Shown piece after piece: positions 56,660-64,000 of a stretch of 64,000 bases of DNA. The notes under the pieces were generated by a model. That model saw only the letters and a list, made by a program, of their open reading frames with translations, was not told the origin of the DNA and did not search any database. The stretch is taken from contig NZ_JAYKOT010000001.1 of assembly GCF_035481615.1 (NCBI RefSeq), forward strand, positions 310,001-374,000, read 5' to 3'. The DNA is from Citroniella saccharovorans (GTDB lineage: Bacteria > Bacillota > Clostridia > Tissierellales > Peptoniphilaceae). Within the stretch, counting starts at the first letter, position 1; every line of letters starts with the position of its first letter. A program made the translations under genes and the position numbers.

Positions 56660-58354
56660 ATGAAGATGAATAAGAAAAGATTTGCAGCACTTTTTCTATC
56701 ATTTATTATGATTTTAAGTGCTTTAGCACCGGCAGTTTATGCGAGCGAAGAAACTAAAAAATTAGAAATTGAACTTGAAGTTTCTGATTTAAGAGAAGAT
56801 TTGACAACTGCCGTTGGATCAATGGAAGGTTTTGAACCTCAAAACGAAGACGAAGAAGAATTAGTAGCAAAATTTAATGAAGCTGGAGATTTTCTAGATG
56901 GAGAAATTTCTCTTGCAGAAGATCAAGGTATGAAAAGAGTAGGAGCTAGTCCTAAACTTACACCTGTAGGAAATACTATAGTTGACGTTACAACAATTCC
57001 AGCTCGTATTCAATTATTAATTAGAATTTCTAGAGCAATTAGATTTGGTTCAACTGAACTTGCTAACAAGGTTGTTGCAGCTCACACTAAATTAACTGAA
57101 TATATCCTAGTAGGTATTTTACACATATTAAATCCTTTCGCTGATGAAGGAAGAATAATGGACTACATTCAAGGATTTGATGCTCTTGAACAAGAACTTT
57201 TATCTTATCCTGATCTTAGCCCAAATGATATTGCAACTATTTATAAAAAAGCTTCATTAGCTAGAAAATTATCTGAAGCTAGAAAAATTAGAAATCAAGC
57301 TAATAGAACAGGTAAGCAATTCTTAGCTAGAGCACTTGATGCAAAGATAAAAGAAGGTTCAGCTGTATGGTGGAAAATCCAAGCTATTTGTAGAGAAGTT
57401 GATGAAGCAATTGAAGCTATTGATAAAGCAATAGAAAGAATTACTGGACCTAAGATAAGAGTAGAAAAGATTACATTTGAAGAAGGAGATAAGGGAGCAA
57501 TTCCTGTAGACCAAAAAACTACTGTAACTCCTGTTACTCTTCCATTCGAAGCTCCTATAAAAGACGTAACTGTTTATTCAGAAAATGCTTATATAGCTAG
57601 AGTTTCTGGCGGAGCAATAATTCCACAAAAACCTGGAAATGTTAAGATAGTTGCTATCTCAAAGGATACTGGAGTTAAAGCATACTTTGACTTATATATC
57701 CTTGAACCAGGCGAATATATAGATGGAATCCCAATGATGAAATCTTGTGGATATAACCAAGTTATTAACAAACCTGACGGAGGTCATATTGGACCAGTTG
57801 GTTATGAAACAGACGAAGTAAATGCAATTGAATTTACATTAGAGAGAGCAAACTTCAAAGTTGGAGAAGAATTTTCTCTTGAAAACAGAGTAATGGTATT
57901 CCCTAAGACTGCTGTTGATAAATCAGTTACATTCAAATCTGAAGATGAATCTATAGCAACTGTAGACGAAACTGGAAAAATTACTGGAATTAAAGAAGGA
58001 AAAACAAAGATTGTAGTAACTGCTACAAATGGCGTTCACAAAGAATTCCCAGTTGTAATTGAAAAAGCAGAAGATGTATCTGTTTACAAAATTACTTCAG
58101 TTAAACTATCTGAAAAGAGAAGAGCTGGTATTTTTGATATAGAAATCGAAGCTACAAAAGACGGCGAAGGATACACTGGACCAGTTAGTCTAGTAGTTAC
58201 TTCTGGTAACAGAACTAAGAACGAAAGAGTTTATTTAAAGAATGGTTATGGTAAAGTTAGATACACAGGATTTGACTTTGGTACTTGGAGAAAAGAATTT
58301 AACGGATCTGTAACTTTAGAAGATCAAATCGAATTATTTAGCAAAACTTATTAA
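56660..58354 (+). CDS. Secreted helical-domain protein with Ig-like domains and the protease's C-terminal domain
   Basis: A 564-residue exported protein. Signal peptide about 1-29 (ends VYAS). A mostly helical region (about 30-265) contains IPARIQLLIRISRAIRFGST and YPDLSPNDIATIYKKASLAR, which recur in the next gene. Two Big_2-like domains follow (about 270-355; 390-470, with FKSEDESIATVDETGKITGI), then RRAGIFDIEIEATKDGEGY and GFDFGTWRKEF, the same end domain as the protease upstream. There is no catalytic motif. It begins 61 bases after the protease. It could be an inhibitor, substrate or surface partner of the protease; unproven. Confidence 0.82.
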   Translation: MKMNKKRFAALFLSFIMILSALAPAVYASEETKKLEIELEVSDLREDLTTAVGSMEGFEPQNEDEEELVAKFNEAGDFLDGEISLAEDQGMKRVGASPKLTPVGNTIVDVTTIPARIQLLIRISRAIRFGSTELANKVVAAHTKLTEYILVGILHILNPFADEGRIMDYIQGFDALEQELLSYPDLSPNDIATIYKKASLARKLSEARKIRNQANRTGKQFLARALDAKIKEGSAVWWKIQAICREVDEAIEAIDKAIERITGPKIRVEKITFEEGDKGAIPVDQKTTVTPVTLPFEAPIKDVTVYSENAYIARVSGGAIIPQKPGNVKIVAISKDTGVKAYFDLYILEPGEYIDGIPMMKSCGYNQVINKPDGGHIGPVGYETDEVNAIEFTLERANFKVGEEFSLENRVMVFPKTAVDKSVTFKSEDESIATVDETGKITGIKEGKTKIVVTATNGVHKEFPVVIEKAEDVSVYKITSVKLSEKRRAGIFDIEIEATKDGEGYTGPVSLVVTSGNRTKNERVYLKNGYGKVRYTGFDFGTWRKEFNGSVTLEDQIELFSKTY

Positions 58355-58386
58355 TAAAAAATATATTTAAGAAAGGAAATAAAAAA

Positions 58387-59376
58387 ATGAAAAAAAGAAT
58401 TTTAGCTTTTTTACTAGCATGTTCATTTGCATTAACTCCAGCTGCTTCTCTTGCAGCTAACAATGATGCTCCAGACTTTATAGATGACACTACAGAAACT
58501 ACTGATGTTCCAGCTCTTGAAATGGACGAGGTAGAAGTTTACAAACAACAAATTAAGTCAATCCAAGGAGATGTTAACTCTCTTGAACTTTCAAAACCAA
58601 TCCACTACGATGTTCAAAAAGATTTTAATGAAAAATCTTTAGAATTATCTGATAATATTGAACATTCATCTGTTGGAGCTATTGGAATGGGATTTTCATC
58701 AGTATATGATTTATCATCTATTCCACAAAGACTTATTCTACTAGGAAGACTTGGTAGAGCAATGAGATTTGCTACAACTGAATTAAGATATAAAGTTGAC
58801 GCAGCTCACGCTGAAATAGCTGAATATATTTTTGCAGGACTTGTTATAGCTGTATCTCCTTTCCACTCAGTAGAAGATATGAAAGCTTATATGGCTGAAT
58901 ATGATGCACTTGCACAAAAATTATTAGGATATCCTGATATGGGTCTTAACGACACAGCTAACATATATGTTAGAAGTGATTTAGACCATAAACTTCATAA
59001 AGCAAGATTTATGAAATATAACGAACTTAAAGACAAACCAACTCACGTAATAAGAGCATTAGATTCTGAAATTAGAGAAGTAACTGCTATTAGACTTAGA
59101 CCACAATCAACTGTTGCTGAAATTTACCAAGCATCTGATAGATTAGACCAAGCTGTAGCTGTAGCTCTTAACTCAGAAGATTACAGAGCAACTAAATACG
59201 AAATTCAAGATCTTAAAGAAGCTATAAAAGAAGCTAAGAGAGCAAGAAGACATGGCGACAAGAGAAAAGAAGTTGCTGATGCTATAAGCTACGCTCAAGA
59301 CGAATTAAGATTATTAAGACCTTCAGGAATTAAGGTTGTTGGATTTACTAAGACTCTACAAAGTCTTTATAAATAA
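58387..59376 (+). CDS. Secreted helical protein related to the N-terminal half of its neighbour
   Basis: A 329-residue exported protein. Signal peptide about 1-23 (ends SLAA). Residues about 115-270 match the helical domain of the gene upstream: IPQRLILLGRLGRAMRFATT, AEYIFAGLVIAVSPF, YPDMGLNDTANIYVRSDLDH and RALDSEIREV. The tail is a charged helix (KEAIKEAKRARRHGDKRKEV). It lacks the Ig-like and end domains. The gap from the previous gene is 32 bases with AGAAAGGAAA, so it is probably the third gene of one operon. No family name is known to me. Confidence 0.82.
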   Translation: MKKRILAFLLACSFALTPAASLAANNDAPDFIDDTTETTDVPALEMDEVEVYKQQIKSIQGDVNSLELSKPIHYDVQKDFNEKSLELSDNIEHSSVGAIGMGFSSVYDLSSIPQRLILLGRLGRAMRFATTELRYKVDAAHAEIAEYIFAGLVIAVSPFHSVEDMKAYMAEYDALAQKLLGYPDMGLNDTANIYVRSDLDHKLHKARFMKYNELKDKPTHVIRALDSEIREVTAIRLRPQSTVAEIYQASDRLDQAVAVALNSEDYRATKYEIQDLKEAIKEAKRARRHGDKRKEVADAISYAQDELRLLRPSGIKVVGFTKTLQSLYK

Positions 59377-59416
59377 TCTGAAAAGTTTAAACAATTAATT
59401 AAAAGAGATTAAATTT

Positions 59417-59454
59417 AAAGACATAACTTGTTTGAAACGAGTTATGTCTTTTTT
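59417..59454 (+). terminator. Terminator of the secreted-protein cluster
   Basis: Stem AAAGACATAACT / AGTTATGTCTTT with loop TGTTTGAAACG, then TTTATTT. Confidence 0.92.
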
Positions 59455-59935
59455 ATTTCTTTTATTAAATTTAGTTATAATATATCTAGTTAGATAATTT
59501 ATTATAGAGAAAAGATTATAAATCAGTATAAATTAAAAAAATAAGGTAAATAAGTCTTATAAAGAAGATGAATAAATTATCTAGTAAATTTAGAACTTAA
59601 TTGAAATAAGTTTTTAGTAAGAAAATTTTTTAAAAAGATAAGAAAAAATTAAAACCTATAATTGGAAAAATTAAAATCAATCAAAACTTATAATAAGATA
59701 ATTTATAGTAAAATTTACAAAAAATAAATTAATTTTAGTAGAATATTAGAAAAATAAGTCTTAATTATAGAAATTGTTTAGGGAATTAAGAACTTATTTG
59801 AAGTAAGATTTAAAAAACTTTTAAAAAAGAAATTATAAATAAATTAAGAAATCTCAAAAAAGCATTTTATGGCTAGCAAATTTTTAGTAAAACTTAAGTT
59901 TTTTAGAAAGATAAAATATAAAAAATTGCATACAA
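59455..59935. other. AT-rich non-coding stretch with weak internal repeats
   Basis: About 480 bases without an open frame or ribosome site. The order AATAAGTCTTA, then GAACTTAaTTGAAaTAAG, occurs near 59548 and again near 59752 in diverged form, suggesting a decayed tandem unit of about 200 bp similar in style to the array after the rRNA operon. Confidence 0.5.
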
Positions 59936-59939
59936 AAAA

Positions 59940-59961
59940 GTCCCAGAAAAAAATCTGGGAC
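59940..59961. terminator. GTCCCAG/CTGGGAC hairpin, left copy
   Basis: GTCCCAG(A)n / TCTGGGAC directly left of the 190-bp repeat. The right copy is at 60162-60181 on the other side of the repeat. Confidence 0.8.
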
Positions 59962-59965
59962 GTGG

Positions 59966-60155
59966 AGTGTAGACAAAATCCAAAAACGCTTATCTGACTG
60001 CAGAAACTGAGAAATTCTAAATCTCATAATCCTGTAAATCGATAGCTCGCTAACGCTCAAACAGTTTGGTTTACGGGCGAATTATTTCAATTTGAATTTC
60101 TTACAATTTCTTTCGTATAAAGCGTTACCTTTTGGATTTTGCCACTTTGTAGGCA
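59966..60155. repeat. 190-bp interspersed non-coding repeat, copy 2
   Basis: Full-length match to 25921-26110. Inner ends carry a perfect 12-bp inverted repeat, CAAAATCCAAAA (59974) and TTTTGGATTTTG (60130), plus AACGCT (59985) facing AGCGTT (60121). No open frame. Flanked on both sides by the same terminator-like hairpin, which differs in sequence from the hairpin pair that flanks copy 1. Confidence 0.88.
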
Positions 60156-60161
60156 GTCTGA

Positions 60162-60181
60162 GTCCCAGAAAAATCTGGGAC
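60162..60181. terminator. GTCCCAG/CTGGGAC hairpin, right copy
   Basis: GTCCCAGA-AAAA-TCTGGGAC. It repeats the hairpin at 59940 with a shorter A loop. Confidence 0.8.
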
Positions 60182-60260
60182 ATAAACTAGTTAAAATTAA
60201 GCTTAAATTTTGGCTTAGTTTATGGAATTTAAACTTTGCTTTTTTCTATTGGATATAAAA

Positions 60261-61104
60261 TTAATTAGAACTGCCGAAAAAGATAATAACATATCCTAAT
60301 AAGCTTAAAATATCTGGCTTTTGATTTAAAAATAGAAGTCCCCAAATACCTGTAAAGATAATAGTAAAATAGTCAAAAATTGAAATTTCAGATGAAGGGG
60401 CAAATTTATAAGCAAGAGTTACTCCATACTGTCCAATAGATGCAAAAACTCCAACTAAAACTAAGCACAAAAAAGATGTTAGGCTCATTTTAGTATAGTT
60501 AAATAAAAGATATGGAAGGGAAACAAGCGTTGAAAAAAGTGAAAAAAATCCAACAATTAGGGAACTGTTAACCCCTCTTTTATTTAATGCCCTAACGGAC
60601 GTGTAGGCAGCGCCAGCTGATAAACCTCCTAAAATACCTATAAGATATGGGAGAATGTCACTTGAAGATAGGCTTGGCTTTACAACAAAAATAACACCAA
60701 TAAATGCAATAATTATAGAAATAATATTTTCTCTTGAGAGTTTTTCCTTAAGGAAAAGAAAAGAGAAAATAAGGGTTGAAAAAAGGTGCAATCTTATTTA
60801 AAACTGAAGCATCAGAAATAAGTAGCTTATCCAGTGCGTAATAGTTAGCGTAAATACCAATAGTTCCCAAAATAGATCTTAATATAAGAATTTTAAAACT
60901 TACATTTTTAAAGTCAGCTTTTGAGAAATTTCCACTCTTATAATCTTTCAATAATACAAAGGATGCCACTAAAAAAGCAATTAAATTTCTAAAGAAACTT
61001 TTTTGTATAGTTGGTAGATTTCCAGAAAGAGGAATAAAAAGATTCATAAGGGAAAAACCTAGAGCTGAAATTATTATAGCAATTATACCTTTTTTTCTAT
61101 TCAT
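60261..61104 (-). CDS. DMT-superfamily (EamA) transporter, interrupted by a frameshift
   Basis: Two minus-strand frames make one ten-segment EamA protein. The first (ATG 61104) has GFSLMNLFIPLSG and YANYYALDKLLISDASVLNK; the second has FLFLKEKLSRENIISIIIAF, VIFVVKPS and the second EamA repeat ending GYVIIFFG. They join at an A6 run (60779-60784; T6 on the coding strand); one base fewer gives NKIAPFSTLIFSFLFLKEK and a protein of about 280 residues, the family's normal size. Such carriers export metabolites; the substrate is unknown. Confidence 0.85.
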
Positions 61105-61255
61105 AATAACTCCTTTCTATCTTATATCATACCATAAACATAAATAAAATAAGAATGGTAAATATATAGTTATATTTTATCCTATGAAATAACTATATAC
61201 ACCAGCGACATATTCATAGTAACAATATATCAAGACAAAGTTTCAAAAAAAAACA

Positions 61256-61285
61256 TTGACAAACTATAAAATATTAGTGTAAAAT
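61256..61285 (+). promoter_or_regulatory. Promoter ahead of the final ABC transporter operon
   Basis: TTGACA at 61256-61261, 18 bases, TAAAAT at 61280-61285. It gives a leader of about 370 bases (61290-61659) in which I find no intact gene; a degraded or very small peptide cannot be excluded. Confidence 0.55.
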
Positions 61286-61659
61286 ATATATTATAAAAAG
61301 AGTATAAAAAGCTGGTATATTTATTAAATTGCCATATAATAATTAAAGTTATTTAGATTAAATTTAATATATGGATTTTTGATTTTAAAATTTATTTTCT
61401 ATTAAATTTACCTATCTTTTAATTGAAAATATTTTACTAGAAATATTAAATTAATTGCTGCTGTAATTTTACATTATAAAAACTATAACTACTCTGATTT
61501 AATCTAAGAGGATATATCTAAATATTGGTGAAAGCTGCTCTTATTTTGCTAATAAAATTAAAATTCACAATAGTGAAATTTTAAAAAAATTATGGTGGAA
61601 CTAAGAGAAGAATAAAAACTAATAAATCAATTTAGACATCAAATAGCAAAGGTGATTTT

Positions 61660-62490
61660 ATGTCAAATGACACTTTAAGCACAAATAAAGACAAAAACAA
61701 GCTTTTATCTTCTAGCAAACTATTAAATTTAGAGTTATATAGAAATATTATAAACAAGAATACTCTTATCTCAATAGGTATTTTTCTATTAATTAAGCTC
61801 TATGTAAATTATGATAGTATAATTTTAAGTCTTAGGGGAGCCTTTAATCCAAACATTTTGAATTTCTTCCAAAATGCTTTCGGAAGTTTTTTAAATGTAC
61901 TCTTATTTGCCTCTCTAACAGTTTTTTTTGGATTTAGCTTTTATAATGATTATTTTTCAAAATATTATCAAAATTATATTACAAAGACTGGGAAGAAAAA
62001 ATATATTTTTGCTAAACTAATAAGTATGTATATCTCTATTTTTTTGGTATGCCTTATTTCTTTTTTGCTTTTATATTTTATACTTTTAAATTTTGCCTGG
62101 CCAAAAGAACCACCTTATCAGGAATTTAAGATAGACATTAGTTTTTATGAGCTTAGAAATATTAGCCCTTTTTTATTTATATTTTTATTAAGCATTTCAT
62201 ATTCACTTTATTATACGATTTGGTGTGCGGCTGGATTTTTACTTAGTCTTTTTATTTCAAATAAAAAAGCACTTTTTATACTTCCAAGTTTGGTTTATAC
62301 TAGTTTTTTTGCCCTTTATTCTTTTGTCCCAGCTATGAGGTTAATAGACCCACTTTACTATACTAGATTTTTATTAGATACAGGCGGAATTTTTTCTTCA
62401 TTCTTAATGGGCGTATTTATAGACTGCCTTTTTCTCTACATTATTTATATTTTCTCTAGAGATAGAATAAAGAAGGTGATTAAATGTTAA
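61660..62490 (+). CDS. ABC-2-like permease of the final transporter operon, subunit 1
   Basis: A 276-residue membrane protein with about six hydrophobic segments (about 34-48, 76-95, 120-148, 168-190, 196-225, 243-265). Loop residues KYYQNYITKTGKKKYIFAKL match the cytosolic 'R..Y...K' stretch of ABC-2 permeases. It overlaps the next gene by 7 bases. RBS AAAGGTGA. Confidence 0.8.
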   Translation: MSNDTLSTNKDKNKLLSSSKLLNLELYRNIINKNTLISIGIFLLIKLYVNYDSIILSLRGAFNPNILNFFQNAFGSFLNVLLFASLTVFFGFSFYNDYFSKYYQNYITKTGKKKYIFAKLISMYISIFLVCLISFLLLYFILLNFAWPKEPPYQEFKIDISFYELRNISPFLFIFLLSISYSLYYTIWCAAGFLLSLFISNKKALFILPSLVYTSFFALYSFVPAMRLIDPLYYTRFLLDTGGIFSSFLMGVFIDCLFLYIIYIFSRDRIKKVIKC

Positions 62491-63299
62491 AGCTAGTAAA
62501 ATTAAGGCTAAGTAATTTTTTGAAATCAGAAGAAATATTCTATGCTTTAGCAGTTTTCTTTATACTTATTGTAGATAATTTACTTGAGATAAGAAAAGTT
62601 TTAACTAATGTTGATTTAAATATATCTCCTTTTATTTTGCCATTAGTTTCTTCAAACTCAAGCTTTAGATATTTTATTTTATTTACTTCTGTACTTTTAT
62701 TTTTAAATGCTCCTTTTTTAGATGGATATAGTAAGTCCTACATCAATAAATTTAGTAAGAGAAGATTAAATCTTTCAAACATTTTATATATTTTATTAAT
62801 TAGTCTATTTTTTGTAATAGCTTCAAATTTAATAACCTTGCTTTTTTTTATAGATAGACTTGTTTTTATTAAGGACTGGGGAATATTTATAACAAGTATG
62901 GCGAGATCATCTGGATCCATAAATATTTTTAATAATTATATTGTTTCTAGATTTAGTGGTCTGGAAGCTTTTATGATATTTAATTTGATATTTTACTTGG
63001 AGGTTATTTTAATCGGCATAATAATTTATGTATTTAATCTTTATAATCACAAGATTCATCTTGGTCCTATTGTGGCTGGAATTTATATCCTATCAGATTC
63101 ATATAATAAATTTTTAGGTAATCCAACATTTGATAGATTTTTTCCTTCTAATTATTTGAATTTGTGTGTTATAGCGAAAGATAAGGTATATAAAAGTTTA
63201 ACTTATACAAGAGCAAGTAAAATATTATTACTTATTATTATTTTTCTTGGCCTATTAAGTTTCTTTATTTTTAGGAAAAAGGAGAATTTGTATGAATAA
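62484..63299 (+). CDS. ABC-2-like permease of the final transporter operon, subunit 2
   Basis: A 271-residue membrane protein with about six hydrophobic segments and a loop SYINKFSKRRLNLSNILY after the second, matching its neighbour in plan. It should pair with subunit 1 and the ATPase. It overlaps genes on both sides, so the operon is translated as a coupled unit. Confidence 0.8.
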   Translation: MLKLVKLRLSNFLKSEEIFYALAVFFILIVDNLLEIRKVLTNVDLNISPFILPLVSSNSSFRYFILFTSVLLFLNAPFLDGYSKSYINKFSKRRLNLSNILYILLISLFFVIASNLITLLFFIDRLVFIKDWGIFITSMARSSGSINIFNNYIVSRFSGLEAFMIFNLIFYLEVILIGIIIYVFNLYNHKIHLGPIVAGIYILSDSYNKFLGNPTFDRFFPSNYLNLCVIAKDKVYKSLTYTRASKILLLIIIFLGLLSFFIFRKKENLYE

Positions 63300-63939
63300 G
63301 ATTGAAGTGAGAAATCTTACAAAAGAATTTAAGTCCTATACTGCATTAAAAAATATCAATCATACCTTTGTCTCAGGTAAAATCTACGCATTAGTTGGTA
63401 GAAATGGATCTGGTAAGAGTGTTTTGCTTAAGTGTATATCGGGCCTATTAAAAGCTAGTAAGGGGGAGGTTTTATTTAACGGTTTACAAGTAGGAAAAGA
63501 TATTGACTTTATCTATAACGCAGGAATTTTAATAGATGGTCCAGGACTCCTTTTAGACTATTCCGCCTATAAAAATCTAAAATATATATCTTCGATTAAT
63601 AATATTATTGATGATAATAGGATAAGGGAAATTTTAAAGGAAGTTTCTTTAGATCCAGATTTAAAAAAACCAGTAAAGACCTATTCTATGGGCATGAAAC
63701 AAAAGCTAGCTATAGCTATGGCTCTTCTTGAAGAGCCGGACATTATTTTTTTGGATGAGATATTTAATGGCTTAGACGATAAGTCGGTAGAAAAAATAAG
63801 AGAGATTGTAAAAAATTATAAAAATGAAGATAGAATAATTTTTATTACAAGTCACAACAAGGACGATATATCCTATTTAGCTGACGAAATCATAAGATTA
63901 GATAGGGGAGAGATTAAGGAAGTGATAGAAAATGTTTAA
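63292..63939 (+). CDS. ABC transporter ATPase of the final operon
   Basis: A 215-residue ATPase: Walker A GRNGSGKSV, a degenerate signature YSMGMKQKLAIAMAL instead of LSGGQ, Walker B DIIFLDEIFNGLDD and switch His ITSHNKDD. The YSMGM-type signature is common in exporters of the CcmA/BcrA/lantibiotic-immunity branch. It could in principle also energise the ATPase-less double permeases at 41198-49873, which belong to the same ABC-2 type; speculative. Confidence 0.92.
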   Translation: MNKIEVRNLTKEFKSYTALKNINHTFVSGKIYALVGRNGSGKSVLLKCISGLLKASKGEVLFNGLQVGKDIDFIYNAGILIDGPGLLLDYSAYKNLKYISSINNIIDDNRIREILKEVSLDPDLKKPVKTYSMGMKQKLAIAMALLEEPDIIFLDEIFNGLDDKSVEKIREIVKNYKNEDRIIFITSHNKDDISYLADEIIRLDRGEIKEVIENV

Positions 63940-64000
63940 AAAGTTATTTATTATTTTATCAATTGCCCTACTTTTAGTTTCTTGCCGAAATGAAATTAGA
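63932..64000 (+). CDS. N-terminus of a lipoprotein (partial)
   Basis: ATG at 63932 overlaps the ATPase stop. The 23 visible residues, MFKKLFIILSIALLLVSCRN then EIR, are a lipoprotein signal with lipobox LVSC. Cut by the window end. A lipoprotein at the end of an ABC-2 operon is often an immunity or accessory factor. Confidence 0.75.
   Translation, partial: MFKKLFIILSIALLLVSCRNEIR

Noticed and set aside
61290..61659. A fourth small peptide gene ahead of the final ABC operon
   Set aside because: Stops in every frame within short distances, with no signal peptide and ribosome site pair; kept only as a leader region.

Overview
The window is AT-rich chromosomal DNA from a Gram-positive, low-GC anaerobe. 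The 16S rRNA, the rRNA operon layout and the gene content (double-cubane reductase, DUF3343, many small operons with AGGAGG-type ribosome sites, TTG/GTG starts) fit the family Peptoniphilaceae, most likely Peptoniphilus or a close relative. The genus call comes from memory of 16S signatures and was not checked by a search.

Layout. 1-3985: a MalFGK-type ABC importer (end of the binding protein, two permeases, ATPase) followed by a zinc/corrinoid-type methyltransferase of the uroporphyrinogen decarboxylase family. 4068-9067: a complete 16S-23S-5S rRNA operon with two tandem consensus promoters, no spacer tRNA, and a terminator. 9068-10335: non-coding AT-rich DNA with a 233-bp tandem repeat. 10336-11697: a hypoxanthine-DNA glycosylase, a broken DUF2599-like secreted protein gene and a small membrane protein. 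11870-16855 and 20825-25872: two Bce-like modules, each with a response regulator, histidine kinase, ABC ATPase and large FtsX-type permease. Between them lie a membrane protein, a DUF6440 protein and a Na/phosphate symporter. 26211-29411: a Zur-controlled zinc importer operon whose binding lipoprotein has a long Asp/His loop. 29671-38090: metabolic and maintenance genes (dCMP deaminase, HAD phosphatase, patatin, universal stress protein, NagA, ApbE, DUF554, rRNA methyltransferase, NAD-kinase-like) and a candidate small RNA. 38384-40739: a double-cubane reductase operon.

40749-49906 is the most unusual part. A cassette is present three times in a row: its own promoter, a small secreted peptide gene, a hairpin, then a gene for an 819-830-residue ABC-2-like membrane protein made of two similar halves. 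No ATPase is encoded there. The peptides share a pattern (GH.Y.G and a final hydrophobic strand) and I do not recognise the family. The permease genes are mosaics, with near-identical 3' blocks shared pairwise. 50617-59376 holds two secreted papain-like proteases and two further secreted proteins that share domains with one of them in a shuffled way. 60261-61104 is a DMT transporter, and 61660-64000 is another ABC exporter operon running off the end.

Two cross-cutting observations matter to any user. First, six genes are each split by one extra base in a short T or A run (14149, 19302, 28979, 30311, 40892, 60779). Deleting one base restores each family-length protein, which looks more like systematic homopolymer error than six independent pseudogenes. 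Second, a 190-bp non-coding repeat occurs at 25921 and 59966, each time flanked by two copies of the local terminator hairpin. No tRNA genes, CRISPR arrays, prophage or complete insertion sequence were found.
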